DNA of 33,675 bases from Desulfobacterales bacterium. Its GTDB lineage: Bacteria > Desulfobacterota > Desulfobacteria > Desulfobacterales > JAAELO01. Shown here piece after piece: positions 13,730 to 22,533 of this stretch (position 1 is its first letter; every line of letters begins with the position of its first letter). The notes beneath the pieces were generated by a model, which was not told the origin of the DNA, searched no databases, and worked only from the letters and a program-made list of their open reading frames with translations. Both the position numbers and the translations under genes were made by a program. Location of the stretch: assembly GCA_024226555.1 (NCBI GenBank), contig JAAELO010000651.1, positions 1 through 33,675 on the forward strand, given 5' to 3'.

Positions 13730-13980
13730 TTAAGAGTTTTTTTGTGGTTGTTCCAATAAAAAATGTTCTTTATGGTTTTGTTTGAAGAATAAAGAGGTGA
13801 ATTATTGATTTCCTTTTTCAAAAAAATGCTAAATATATGGATGTTTTTTGTTTTAGAGGTGCTGAAAATTCCTTTTGAATTATAAATCTTGATTTATGTT
13901 ATCACATATGTAACTATGTACATTAATTACTTAATTTGCTTATCCCAAGAATTATAAAGATACACTTCTCACTAATTTAA

Positions 13981-14028
13981 GAGAGCCTCTAAAATTATAG
14001 TTTTGATTGAAATACAGCTTTAGCTTTA
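13981..14028 (-). repeat. Partial short MITE-like element
   Basis: GAGAGCCTCTAAAATTATAG followed by TTTTGATTGAAAT resembles the left part of the 64-bp copy at 2839. Its right end is missing where the next element begins, which suggests nested insertion. Confidence 0.55.
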
Positions 14029-14100
14029 GGGAATCTCTAAAAACAGTTTTTTTCATAGTAACGAAGTCGTTCGGTTGAAAGACGGTTATTAGAGATTCCC
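14029..14100 (+). repeat. Short (72-bp) MITE-like element
   Basis: From GGGAATCTCTAAAAACAG to GACGGTTATTAGAGATTCCC. The inner arms are TTTTTTTCATAGT-type and diverged from other copies, with the core lost. No clear target duplication is seen. It ends 39 bp before the first solute-binding gene. Confidence 0.7.
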
Positions 14101-14139
14101 TATTATTAATAACAAGAACTTCAAAAGGAGAGAAAAACA

Positions 14140-14838
14140 ATGTTTAAAAAATTTTCATTAATTACTATGATAATGTTTTTCGTACTGATAACAAAATCTA
14201 ATGCTGAGGAAACCTGGAAGATTACTTCGCTGGACTGGCAACCATACTCTGGTGCAAAAATGACAAATCAGGGAAACTCGATACAGAAATTAAGGGAGAT
14301 TTTAAAGAAAAATGGTATCAGATTATTAGTTGAATTTTACCCATGGAAAAGAGCGCAGTATTTAGCAAAAAAAAAGGGTTATATAGGTTATTTTCCAGCC
14401 TGGCCTGAAGAAGTAACTGAAGGTTTTATTGCATCATCACCAGCGGATTGGTCAGAACTCAAAGTCATTAAACGATCAGAAGATAAAGTTACCTTTAAGA
14501 GTTTTGATGATCTTTTTAAAAACTATAAGGTTGGTTTTGTGAAAACGTATGTTTATCCAAAAGTGATTAACGATGCAATTAAGAAATATCCACATAATAT
14601 AAATAAATCACCCAATGAAATTGCTCTTTTAAAAAAGCTTTCATATGGTAGATACCCTGCCGCAATAACCGATCCAAATGTGATGTTATATCTGGCTGAA
14701 CAGCAAGGAATTACGAACATAGAGCCTCTAAATCAAATTGTAATAAAAAAAGAATTAGTAATTGCTCTACGGTTTGATAATGAGAATGCAAAAAGAATAA
14801 AGCTATTGAAAAAATTCTTGAAAAACATTGCTAACTAA
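14140..14838 (+). CDS. Periplasmic family-3-like solute-binding protein, tandem copy 1
   Basis: A 232-residue product with a signal peptide ending near S-N-A-E-E (residue about 22). The mature part begins T-W-K-I-T-S-L-D-W-Q-P-Y-S-G, a typical start of bacterial extracellular solute-binding proteins of family 3 (PF00497 type), and continues with V-E-F-Y-P-W-K-R-A and G-Y-F-P-A-W-P-E-E-V. It should bind a small polar ligand in the periplasm. AGGAG about 8 nt before the ATG is a good ribosome binding site. Its neighbour 14898-15593 is a clear paralogue (more than half of the residues identical by eye). No permease or ATPase gene accompanies them, so an uptake system would need partners elsewhere, or the proteins act as sensors. 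Confidence 0.85.
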   Translation: MFKKFSLITMIMFFVLITKSNAEETWKITSLDWQPYSGAKMTNQGNSIQKLREILKKNGIRLLVEFYPWKRAQYLAKKKGYIGYFPAWPEEVTEGFIASSPADWSELKVIKRSEDKVTFKSFDDLFKNYKVGFVKTYVYPKVINDAIKKYPHNINKSPNEIALLKKLSYGRYPAAITDPNVMLYLAEQQGITNIEPLNQIVIKKELVIALRFDNENAKRIKLLKKFLKNIAN

Positions 14839-14897
14839 TTTTTTTTATAAACCATTATATGATTTAAAGATTCATTACCTCGATAAAGGAGGTGAAG

Positions 14898-15593
14898 ATG
14901 TTTACTAAAAAAAAATCTGTTTTGATTATAATGTTAGTTCTAACATTATTAGTACTAAACTCATATGCTGAAGAAACGTGGAAAATTACATCTCTGAACT
15001 GGGAACCTTACTCGGGTGCAGAGCTTACAAATCAGGGTAACTCGGTTCAAAAATTGAGGGAACTTTTAAGAAAGGAGGGAATCAAGCTTATAGTTGAGTT
15101 TTATCCCTGGAAAAGGTCCCAGGAAAAAGCAAAAACAAAGGAATATGTCGGATATTTCCCTGCTTGGCCAGAGGAAGTATCTGAGGGTTTCATAGCTTCT
15201 CCGATAATTGACATGTCTGAAATTGGCATAATGAATCGATCTGGAATCTGTATAAAATGTGAAAACATAGATGATTTATTTAAAAAATACAGAGTTGGTA
15301 TTGTCAAAACTTATAGATACCCTAAAGTCATAGACGATGCGATTAAAAAATATCCTCATAATGTAGATTTCTCAATGAATGAGGTTTCACTTTTAAAAAA
15401 ACTTTCCATGGGACGATACCCTGTGGCAATTACTGATCCGAATGTTATGAAGTATCTATCAGAAAAGGAAGGTATTTCAAATATTGAACTTTTTAAATTA
15501 ATTATGAAAAAGGAGTTAGTAATATCTCTTAGGGATGATGAAGACAATAAAAAACGCATAAGCCTGTTGAAAAAATTGTTAAAAGAGAATTGA
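14898..15593 (+). CDS. Periplasmic family-3-like solute-binding protein, tandem copy 2
   Basis: A 231-residue paralogue of the preceding gene with the same order of motifs: signal peptide, E-E-T-W-K-I-T-S-L-N-W-E-P-Y-S-G, N-Q-G-N-S-V-Q-K-L-R-E, V-E-F-Y-P-W-K-R, G-Y-F-P-A-W-P-E-E-V-S-E-G-F and A-I-T-D-P-N-V-M. The ATG at 14898 is chosen over a GTG at 14892 because a near-perfect AAAGGAGG ends 5 nt before it, and the GTG lies inside that Shine-Dalgarno. Copy 2 differs mainly at residues about 105-125, where it has a small insertion with two Cys (C-I-K-C), so ligand preference may have diverged. The 60-bp gap suggests co-transcription with copy 1. Confidence 0.85.
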   Translation: MFTKKKSVLIIMLVLTLLVLNSYAEETWKITSLNWEPYSGAELTNQGNSVQKLRELLRKEGIKLIVEFYPWKRSQEKAKTKEYVGYFPAWPEEVSEGFIASPIIDMSEIGIMNRSGICIKCENIDDLFKKYRVGIVKTYRYPKVIDDAIKKYPHNVDFSMNEVSLLKKLSMGRYPVAITDPNVMKYLSEKEGISNIELFKLIMKKELVISLRDDEDNKKRISLLKKLLKEN

Positions 15594-15756
15594 ACATTGA
15601 ACAGGTATCTCTTTTTTTAATTATTTTTAAATCAACTTTTTCTTCCATTATTCCTCCAGGAATTTTTTTGTTATACATCACGACTTCAGTTTCATTTATA
15701 AAACAGATCAGTTAATAGAGGTTTCGATAAAAAACAATCATGCATTATTTTATTAG

Positions 15757-15902
15757 GCATCTCAAAACTATGACAGAAATCACCTTATCATATTGCATAA
15801 TCATATCAAATATTTAATAAGCTAATATGGTTTAGAGACTCTGTTTATATTATTTTTTTTAGACTTGAATTTTAATCAAAAATCAAGTTATTAGAGATTC
15901 CC
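15757..15902. repeat. Decayed MITE-like element, right end intact
   Basis: The right end AAGTTATTAGAGATTCCC (15885-15902) is clear and is preceded by TTTTAATCAAAAAT. The left part (from GGCATCTCAAAACT at about 15757) is strongly diverged. The element lies 22 bp past the end of the cyclase gene, between convergent transcription units. Confidence 0.5.
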
Positions 15903-15924
15903 ATTATAAACGTTTCTTTAAATT

Positions 15925-18249
15925 TTAGAACTTCTTTTCATCTAACTCTGTTACACCCCTAAAACCATCCGGAACGCCATATTTCAGATAGTGTTCACAC
16001 CTTTCAATATATAGTTTTGCGGGATTATCCAATGGATTTATTTCTACTACCTTCTTAAAATAAATAAGAGCTTCTTTAATATCTTTCCTCTGATAGGAAG
16101 TAATGCCTTTTGTAAAACTGCTTAAACTCTTAACTTTAAGTGCGATCTGTTCTTTTGAGTCACAGTCAAATACTTCATAGATGTCCACCCACTTACTTTT
16201 ACCTTTAACTTTTACTCTGTCCAGATATCTTCTGTTGAACTCGTATTGTTCTTTATTCCCGGATAAAGCACTATCACTGACAATGATAGAAACTCCATAT
16301 AGTTTTGTTAACCGCTCCATTCTAGATGCAAGATTTACAGCATCGGAAATGACTGTTCCCTCCATTCGTTTCTCTTCACCAATAGTTCCAAGCATCATCT
16401 CACCAGTATGGATACCAACTCCAAACTTAATTGGATCAAGACCTTTTTCAACCCATTTTTTATTATGTTTCCTTATTGTTTCCTGCATCTCAACCGAAGC
16501 TTTAATTGCATCGAAAGGGGATACGGGAAAAAGTGCCATGACTGCATCACCTATATATTTATCAATAAAACCTCTGTGCTTTCGTACAACAGGACCTACA
16601 ACTTTTAGGTAACTGTTTATGAATTCAAAATTCTCATGGGGAGTCATCTTTTCAGAAAGATTAGTAAACTCTCTTATATCAGAGAAGATAATAGTCATCT
16701 CTGTTTTTACATAATCACCAAGACTTATTTCTATAACGGTTTCTTTATCAAGGAAATCCAAAAATTCCTTTGGAACAAATCTTGTGTATGCGTCTGTTAA
16801 TCTGACCTGGAGGTCAAGGGAGCCTTTAAGTTTTGTTTCCGATTCAAGAACAGATTTGACCATCTTGTTAAAAGAGAAAGACAGATAACCGATCTCATCA
16901 TTAACCTTAACAGGAACAACGATATCAAGATCCCCCCTGTTTACTTTCCCCACACCATCAAGTAGATGATTTAAAGGCTTTATAAGGCTTTCTTTAAAGA
17001 AATATGGAAATACAATAACAAGAAAAAAAACAGATGTTACAATAATTATAACAAGAAGTTTTCCTGTTTCGTGTATATACAAGCGATAATCCCTGTATTT
17101 AAATCCTACTTCATAAATTTTTTGTTTTTCTCTAAAATCGTAGTGAAGGTAATAAAAATCCGGATTTAGCTTTGACAATTTTCGATAAGACCTTTTACCC
17201 TCATACCATCCTTTAAGATTTAATCGCCTAAACTTTAAACCATTTAATTTGCTCTCTTTTGTATATAAAATTTTATAGTTTGTTATTTCGTCAACTACAA
17301 TTGTTCCCTCTAAAATATATGAAACATTGGAAGGAATTGCAGTTTGATTGCCTTTAATATGGTTCTTACAAATCTCGACCTTTAGGAGACATTCATTTTT
17401 ATATGCCATATCTTTCATAGTAAGAGCTGCATTTGCAATAAAACCCATAAAAATAAGAAGAGTTCCAAGGGAGATACCAACAAGCTTTAACATAAAAGTA
17501 GATGGTTCTTCCGAATAGTTTATATACTGGATCACAAAAAAGAAAGCTGCTATCATTAATGCACTACCAAAAAGATGCCCTACAATTTCAAAGGACAGGA
17601 TTCCAAGATAAGCCATGATAATAACAACAACCAAAGCCACAGGAGATGTAAATATTATAAAAAGATTTCTGGTTGCTTTCACATTTGGGTTATTGGTTTT
17701 AAAAATCTCTTTTATTGAGTAAAATAACCCATCTTTTTTAATGCTGACATCTGCATAGTGAAAAGATTTTCTTAAAAAAAGTGATAACATAATAACAAGT
17801 TCCAATCCTATGACAACACCAATTTCGGGAGTGTCAAGAACAACAAAAAATTTTCCGTCAAAGATGAATTGAGGCTCAGAAAGGGTAGTGTGAAAAATGT
17901 AAACAGGATAAACGATTATCGCAGCAGTAATAGTTACGATAAATACTATTTTAGATTCTTTTAGATGGATGTTATCCGGGAAATTATATGCAAACTGAAG
18001 CATGGATACAGATGAAAATACTACAATATGTAGCATCCACCAGAAAATAAAGGATATTTTTTGATCAAGTGATGAGAAAATAAAGCAAAAAGATATAAAG
18101 ACTATTTCAACACCTAATAAAAAAATGATAAGGTGTTTAGTAGATTTTGTTTTATCTTTATTTCTGCAAAGATAAAAAATCATGAAAAAAAGCAGGATCG
18201 CAACACTTAGAACATTTATTGTAAATGTAGATATATAAAACCATTTCAT
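15925..18249 (-). CDS. Membrane class III adenylate/guanylate cyclase with HAMP and TPR
   Basis: A 774-residue product. Seven or so membrane segments fill residues 5-275, a soluble loop follows (280-390), then one more segment (398-417), a HAMP domain (418-470) and a class III cyclase domain (about 490-690). Catalytic residues are present: metal-binding D524 (F-S-D-I-R-E-F-T) and D568 (K-Y-I-G-D-A-V-M-A), purine-selecting K564 and D636, N639 and R643 in D-A-V-N-L-A-S-R-M-E-R. Lys plus Asp fits ATP as substrate, so cAMP is the likely product. The C-terminus (705-755) looks like one or two TPR units. AAAAGG precedes the ATG. The start codon is only 39 bp from that of the divergent glycosyltransferase gene. 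Confidence 0.92.
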   Translation of the reverse strand: MKWFYISTFTINVLSVAILLFFMIFYLCRNKDKTKSTKHLIIFLLGVEIVFISFCFIFSSLDQKISFIFWWMLHIVVFSSVSMLQFAYNFPDNIHLKESKIVFIVTITAAIIVYPVYIFHTTLSEPQFIFDGKFFVVLDTPEIGVVIGLELVIMLSLFLRKSFHYADVSIKKDGLFYSIKEIFKTNNPNVKATRNLFIIFTSPVALVVVIIMAYLGILSFEIVGHLFGSALMIAAFFFVIQYINYSEEPSTFMLKLVGISLGTLLIFMGFIANAALTMKDMAYKNECLLKVEICKNHIKGNQTAIPSNVSYILEGTIVVDEITNYKILYTKESKLNGLKFRRLNLKGWYEGKRSYRKLSKLNPDFYYLHYDFREKQKIYEVGFKYRDYRLYIHETGKLLVIIIVTSVFFLVIVFPYFFKESLIKPLNHLLDGVGKVNRGDLDIVVPVKVNDEIGYLSFSFNKMVKSVLESETKLKGSLDLQVRLTDAYTRFVPKEFLDFLDKETVIEISLGDYVKTEMTIIFSDIREFTNLSEKMTPHENFEFINSYLKVVGPVVRKHRGFIDKYIGDAVMALFPVSPFDAIKASVEMQETIRKHNKKWVEKGLDPIKFGVGIHTGEMMLGTIGEEKRMEGTVISDAVNLASRMERLTKLYGVSIIVSDSALSGNKEQYEFNRRYLDRVKVKGKSKWVDIYEVFDCDSKEQIALKVKSLSSFTKGITSYQRKDIKEALIYFKKVVEINPLDNPAKLYIERCEHYLKYGVPDGFRGVTELDEKKF

Positions 18250-18256
18250 AACCAGA

Positions 18257-18270
18257 TCCTTTTCAAAGGA
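18257..18270. promoter_or_regulatory. Shared palindromic Shine-Dalgarno between divergent genes
   Basis: TCCTTT and AAAGGA are inverted around TC. Read on the minus strand, this gives AAAGGA for the cyclase; read on the plus strand, AAAGGA and the following AAAAAGG can serve the glycosyltransferase. The gap of 39 bp leaves no room for two normal promoters, so these must lie inside the opposing gene. Confidence 0.4.
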
Positions 18271-18288
18271 AAAAAGGTATTTATTTAT

Positions 18289-19434
18289 ATGCTACTTCTG
18301 ATATTCACAATTCTATGGTTTCTTACCCTTAATTATTTTCTGTATACTCTTTTTAAAATACTACTATTCAGGAATGTATTAAACCCCAAAAAGCAAAAAC
18401 CGGTTAATCACTTTCCTTTTGTTTCAATAATTATTCCCGCAAGAAATGAAGAGCATAATATCAGGAGATGTATAACATCACTATTATCACAATCATATCC
18501 TGCAGACAGATACAAAATAATTGTTGTTAACGATAACTCAATTGACGCAACTGAATCAATTATAAAGGAGTTGGCATCTAATGACAATAAAGTTCACCTT
18601 ATAAACAAAGGTGAACCTGAACCGGAATGGACTGGAAAAAACAGCGCCTGTAATGAAGGTTCAAAGCACGCTGGGGGTGATTATATATGTTTTATTGATG
18701 CTGATACAAAATCTGAAACAGACCTTATCAAGATTTCTGTTTCCTATGCTGAGGAAAACAAAATCGATATGCTTTCGGTTAGCCCATTTCAGGAACTTGG
18801 GTCTTTCACTGAAAAATGTCTTTTGCCAGGAATTTTTTTGGCAATCGCCTCATCCATGAATTTCAAAAACATAAATAATCCAGTAAAACCTGAAGCTATC
18901 GCAAACGGGCAGTTTATTTTATTCAGGAAAAGTGTATATGACGATATTGAGGGACATAACTCTGTAAAATCTATTGTCATGGAGGATATTGCACTTGCAG
19001 AAGTTGTAAAACATAACGGATACAGATTGTTTTTTATATTTGGTGATGACCTTATCAGAACAAGGATGTATACTAAACTCTCAGAAATATGGGAGGGTTT
19101 TTCAAAAAATATCGCAGTTATCATGAAAACCAGAACCTTTTTTACAACCTTTCTGTCGTCCCTGAAATCTATATTTATAGGTTTAGCACCTTTGATTATT
19201 CCCTTATTTCTGTTTTTTAACCAGGATTCCTATTCACTATATACACTATCCTTTTTTGGTGTTGGGTTCACATCTTTATTTATATTAAGTTTTTTTTCCC
19301 TTAGAGCAATGGGAGTATCTCCACTTTATATGATATTTTTTCCGGTTGGGTTTACATTTCACAGCATTATTTCATTAAGCAGTATCTTTAAGCAAAAAAA
19401 AGGAAGGACTGAATGGAAAGGAAGAAAATATTAG
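18289..19434 (+). CDS. Family 2 glycosyltransferase, membrane-anchored
   Basis: The 381-residue product has one N-terminal membrane helix (2-28), a GT-A catalytic domain and about three C-terminal helices (280-370). Family 2 marks are V-S-I-I-I-P-A-R-N-E-E at 45-55, V-V-N-D-N-S-I-D-A-T at 79-88, the metal-binding D-A-D at 137-139 and M-E-D-I-A-L near 228. This layout resembles carotenoid/hopanoid-type glycosyltransferases that act on membrane lipids, but the acceptor is unknown. It is first of three overlapping genes (START protein, SppA), with a 22-bp overlap to the next. It faces the cyclase gene divergently. Confidence 0.88.
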   Translation: MLLLIFTILWFLTLNYFLYTLFKILLFRNVLNPKKQKPVNHFPFVSIIIPARNEEHNIRRCITSLLSQSYPADRYKIIVVNDNSIDATESIIKELASNDNKVHLINKGEPEPEWTGKNSACNEGSKHAGGDYICFIDADTKSETDLIKISVSYAEENKIDMLSVSPFQELGSFTEKCLLPGIFLAIASSMNFKNINNPVKPEAIANGQFILFRKSVYDDIEGHNSVKSIVMEDIALAEVVKHNGYRLFFIFGDDLIRTRMYTKLSEIWEGFSKNIAVIMKTRTFFTTFLSSLKSIFIGLAPLIIPLFLFFNQDSYSLYTLSFFGVGFTSLFILSFFSLRAMGVSPLYMIFFPVGFTFHSIISLSSIFKQKKGRTEWKGRKY

Positions 19435-20060
19435 CTATTTTTATTTTATGTATTATATTTTTGAATGGTTCTCTTAAAGCTGAAGAAAAATGGGTTCTTG
19501 AGAAAGAAAAAAATGGAATTAAGTGTTACACAAGAGTTGTTAAGGGTTCAGTATTTAAGGAATATAAGGCAGATATAACCATTGAGTCAACATACTCTGC
19601 GCTGCTTGCTCTTTTTGAAGATTTGAGAAATTACCCGAACTGGCTTGAGTCATGTATTGAAGGAGAGGTTCTTAAAAGAAATTCGACTTTTGAATATTAT
19701 TCATATACAATCAGTGATCCTCCGTGGCCTATTACAAACAGGGAAGCGGTTGCTTTAAACAACATGGAGCAAGATCCTGAAACAGGGTATATAAACATTT
19801 GGTTTAAGAGTGTTGATGGAATGAAAAGAGATCCTGATCTTATCAGGGTAAAATTGATAGATGGTTACTGGAAATTGATGAAAAAGGGAAACAAAGTAAA
19901 AGTGATTTATAAAGTTCATTGTGATCCGGGGGGGTCTATTCCTTCATCTCTTGTAAATGCCTTTATAATATCCCAACCTTATAACACTCTACTGAATATG
20001 AGAAAAGAGGTTCAGCGTAATAAATATCAAGGAAGTATCTATGAATTTATTAAAGAATAG
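19413..20060 (+). CDS. Secreted START-domain lipid-binding protein
   Basis: The 215-residue product has a signal peptide (M-E-R-K-K, Ile/Leu core, cleavage near L-K-A-E, residue about 23). Residues 25-210 match the START/StAR-related lipid-transfer fold: G-I-K-C-Y-T-R near 36-42, Y-P-N-W-L-E-S-C at about 75-82 and D-P-P-W-P-I-T-N-R-E (about 103-112), a strong START signature. Such proteins bind sterols or other lipids in a hydrophobic pocket; here the location would be the periplasm. AAGGAAGG lies just before the ATG, inside the end of the glycosyltransferase gene. The 20-bp overlap with SppA and the lipid-type glycosyltransferase suggest an envelope-lipid or envelope-quality role for the operon (inference). 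Confidence 0.88.
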   Translation: MERKKILAIFILCIIFLNGSLKAEEKWVLEKEKNGIKCYTRVVKGSVFKEYKADITIESTYSALLALFEDLRNYPNWLESCIEGEVLKRNSTFEYYSYTISDPPWPITNREAVALNNMEQDPETGYINIWFKSVDGMKRDPDLIRVKLIDGYWKLMKKGNKVKVIYKVHCDPGGSIPSSLVNAFIISQPYNTLLNMRKEVQRNKYQGSIYEFIKE

Positions 20061-21024
20061 AACAATTAAAATTTTTATTATATTTGCAATTACTCTCTTA
20101 TTTACCGGATGTTTTTCAAAGGTACAGATGTTCCAAAATTCTTCAGATCCTCTAAAAGAAACTGTTCTTGAAGGGGATGGGGAACAAAAAATTTTGTTAA
20201 TCCCTATTCATGGAGTTATTTCAAGTGATTCCAGTAAGAGAATGCTCGGACCTTCAAAACCTGGTATGATGCCTGAGTTTATTTCAAAGCTCAAAAAAGC
20301 AGAATCTGATGAAAGCATAAAAGCTGTAATAATATCAATAAATTCCCCCGGAGGGACTGTTACGGCAAGCGATATTATCTACAATGAGATCAGGAGTTTC
20401 AAGAAGAAAACCAATAAAAAAGTTATTGTAATAATGATGGATGTTGCGGCATCCGGAGGTTATTATGTTTCTATCCCGGCTGATTATATAATAGCACACC
20501 CAACTACAATAACCGGCTCGATTGGTGTTATAACCATGAGGCAGGATTTAAAAGGTTTGATGAGTAAAATTGGTATAGGTGTTACTGTTTATAAATCAGG
20601 AAAAAATAAAGATATGGGTTCCCCTTTCCGTATATCAACCGGAGAGGAGAAAAAAATGATGCAAAATATCGTGACTAATTTAGCAAACCGGTTTGTTGGT
20701 CTTGTTGTAAAAAAAAGAGGTATTAGTGGTGAAAAGCTTAAAAGAATTAAAACTGCAAGGGTTTTTCTACCCAGAGAGGCTCTTGAAGTTGGTTTGATAG
20801 ATAAAATTGGTTACTTTAAAGATGCTGTTAAAAAAGCAAAGCAGCTTTCAAAGATACCAGAAAATAGTCAGGTTGTGGTTTATAAAAGATCACAATATTT
20901 CGATGATAATGTATATAACAGTGCTGGAGCAAATATAAAAAGATCTGATAAATCACTTTTGGGTTTAGATATAATTCCCAATTATAAAACCGGATTTTAT
21001 TATATGTGGGTTCCAGGTGAATAA
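20041..21024 (+). CDS. sppA: Signal peptide peptidase SppA-type lipoprotein
   Basis: A 327-residue short-form SppA (S49 serine peptidase). It has an N-terminal hydrophobic segment ending in a lipobox (L-F-T-G-C, Cys24), so it may be a lipoprotein facing the periplasm. The S49 core contains I-S-I-N-S-P-G-G at about 98-105, the nucleophile S138 in A-A-S-G-G-Y-Y and the general-base K190 in K-D-M-G-S-P-F-R. SppA degrades cleaved signal peptides and membrane fragments. AAGGA is 7 nt before the ATG. It ends the three-gene overlapping operon; a composite repeat follows directly. Confidence 0.9.
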   Translation: MNLLKNRTIKIFIIFAITLLFTGCFSKVQMFQNSSDPLKETVLEGDGEQKILLIPIHGVISSDSSKRMLGPSKPGMMPEFISKLKKAESDESIKAVIISINSPGGTVTASDIIYNEIRSFKKKTNKKVIVIMMDVAASGGYYVSIPADYIIAHPTTITGSIGVITMRQDLKGLMSKIGIGVTVYKSGKNKDMGSPFRISTGEEKKMMQNIVTNLANRFVGLVVKKRGISGEKLKRIKTARVFLPREALEVGLIDKIGYFKDAVKKAKQLSKIPENSQVVVYKRSQYFDDNVYNSAGANIKRSDKSLLGLDIIPNYKTGFYYMWVPGE

Positions 21025-21025
21025 A

Positions 21026-21136
21026 GGAAATTTCTAATAACTCACTTTTGAGTAGATTACTTCGCAACTAAAAAAATAAGGCTAAGGGAACCTGATAATT
21101 AGAATTTTGATTGAAAGGAAGTTATTAGAGATTACC
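21026..21136. repeat. Composite decayed MITE-like element
   Basis: Two left ends occur: GGAAATTTCTAATAACTCAC (21027) and GGGAACCTGATAATTAGAAT (21086). A single right end AGTTATTAGAGATTACC closes at 21136. The inner unit (51 bp) is a mini-copy consisting of the two tips only. The composite starts 2 bp after the sppA stop codon and may act as its terminator. Confidence 0.6.
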
Positions 21137-21190
21137 TTAAGAGGCTCCGGAAAAAAATAAACTTTAAAATATAAATGAGTATTAATAAAA

Positions 21191-21589
21191 ATGAATGAAA
21201 AGAAATTTGATTTTTGGCAGGATCACTCCCTGAACTTTCTTGAAATGGCTCTTAATAAAGACCGAGCTGAAAAAATTGAAAACCCTGATGCAAGAGGGAA
21301 AAAACATGGTGACTGTGGAGATTCCATAGAGTTTTTTCTAATGATGAAGGATGATGTAATAGAGAATATTTCACATGATGTGGACGGTTGTATGAACTCT
21401 TTGGCCTGTGCAAATACCCTTGCACATTTTGTAGAGGGTGAAACACTTACAAAAGCCTGGGAGATAACGCCTGAAAAAATCGTAGATTATTTAGAGACAT
21501 TACCTGAGCATGAATTACATTGTGCAGAACTGGCTCTTGGATCATTGTTTCTTGCATTAACAGATTATCAGAAAAAAATGGATAAATAA
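21191..21589 (+). CDS. NifU/IscU-like iron-sulfur cluster scaffold
   Basis: A 132-residue product of the IscU/NifU N-terminal family. The cluster ligands are C42 with D44 (G-D-C-G-D-S-I), C67 (D-V-D-G-C-M-N-S) and C111 (E-L-H-C-A-E-L-A), equivalent to IscU C37, D39, C63 and C106. It should assemble and hand on [2Fe-2S] or [4Fe-4S] clusters. An extra Cys73 lies near C67. It is N-terminally extended (F-W-Q-D-H-S-L-N-F-L-E-M-A), as in many anaerobe stand-alone scaffolds, and no IscS or IscA gene is adjacent. The ribosome binding site is not strong (AATGAG). It is bordered by repeat elements on both sides, so probably monocistronic. Confidence 0.9.
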   Translation: MNEKKFDFWQDHSLNFLEMALNKDRAEKIENPDARGKKHGDCGDSIEFFLMMKDDVIENISHDVDGCMNSLACANTLAHFVEGETLTKAWEITPEKIVDYLETLPEHELHCAELALGSLFLALTDYQKKMDK

Positions 21590-21602
21590 TAAATATAAAA
21601 TA

Positions 21603-21732
21603 GGGAATCTCTAAAAACTGCTCTTTATCCGAAATACTGTGTTGAAAGAAAAAGAAGAAGCCTAAAGACATTGGTTATTTTTTCCTCTCGCCTTGTATTT
21701 CATAATAAATTTATAGTTTTTAAGAGGTACCC
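21603..21732 (+). repeat. Diverged full-length MITE-like element
   Basis: A 130-bp plus-orientation copy from GGGAATCTCTAAAAACTGC to TTTTAAGAGGTACCC. The core is diverged (AAGAAGAAGCCTAAAG). The flanks AATA and AGTA differ by one base, consistent with an aged target duplication. It begins 13 bp after the scaffold gene. Confidence 0.8.
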
Positions 21733-21939
21733 AGTAGTAATTCATATGTGAATTTATAAATTAAATTGTACAAAGATACTTTAATGAGTTATAATGCAAG
21801 TTAACAAGTCAATTGATAGCCTGTGATTAAGTTGAATCTTTTCGAAGAAAAAATCCACTTAAAAAACAATAGCTTGATTCAAATTAAACGACATGATAAG
21901 TATCTTCGTTTTTTAAAATTTAAGTAACAAGGAATATAG

Positions 21940-22533
21940 ATGGAATCGACATTTTTAAAATTAAAAGAGAATGAAAGAGAATTAAGAAAAAATGTACTAA
22001 TTGAAGCTGCAATGGTACTTTTTTCAAAAAAACCTTTCCACGAAATAGGTATGAGAGATATCGCATCTGAAGCTGGTGTTTCACCGGCATCAATTTACAG
22101 ATATTTTGCAAGTAAAGATGATCTTTATGTTGAAGCTTTAAAAATTGATATAAGCGCAATAGTAAAAAGACTTGAAAAGAGAAAAAAGAAAAGTACAATT
22201 GAAGAGCTGGCCATTAAAGTTGTGGATTATATGTTTGATCAGGAAGCTACTTTTCAGCTAATGTGTCATTTTCTTATAAGGGGTGATGATAAATCAGAAG
22301 CCATGGATAAATTCAGTGCTATTCAGGTTTTCTTTGTGGACGAATTTAATAAAATGATTAAAAGCATTACAGGTGACAAAAACCCTGTTTTTCATTCCCA
22401 GGCATTTTTCGCTTCTTTAACTGGTGTGGTTATGATGTTCAGAAACTATCCTAATCTTAGCAAAAAAGAGAGACGTGAACTGATGCACAAAATCGCACTT
22501 GTAATTATACAGAAAGGAAAGCCAGTAATTTAA
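21940..22533 (+). CDS. TetR/AcrR family transcriptional regulator
   Basis: The 197-residue product has an N-terminal TetR DNA-binding domain at about 18-65: L-I-E-A-A-M-V-L-F-S, then the helix-turn-helix M-R-D-I-A-S-E-A-G-V-S-P-A-S-I-Y-R-Y-F and K-D-D-L-Y. The C-terminal ligand domain is unlike any I can name. TetR proteins are usually ligand-released repressors. The acyl-CoA dehydrogenase gene follows in the same direction after 313 bp, so the ligand may be a fatty acyl-CoA and the target that gene (inference from context). AAGGA about 10 nt upstream supports the start. A strong terminator closes the gene. Confidence 0.9.
   Translation: MESTFLKLKENERELRKNVLIEAAMVLFSKKPFHEIGMRDIASEAGVSPASIYRYFASKDDLYVEALKIDISAIVKRLEKRKKKSTIEELAIKVVDYMFDQEATFQLMCHFLIRGDDKSEAMDKFSAIQVFFVDEFNKMIKSITGDKNPVFHSQAFFASLTGVVMMFRNYPNLSKKERRELMHKIALVIIQKGKPVI

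Noticed and set aside
13582-13785. 67-codon open frame on the + strand
   Set aside because: Nearly all of it is the MITE-like element at 13602-13729 read in one frame.
13071-14100. Cluster of repeats as a CRISPR array
   Set aside because: Units are about 130 bp, spaced irregularly and in mixed size, with their own target duplications; no cas genes are present.
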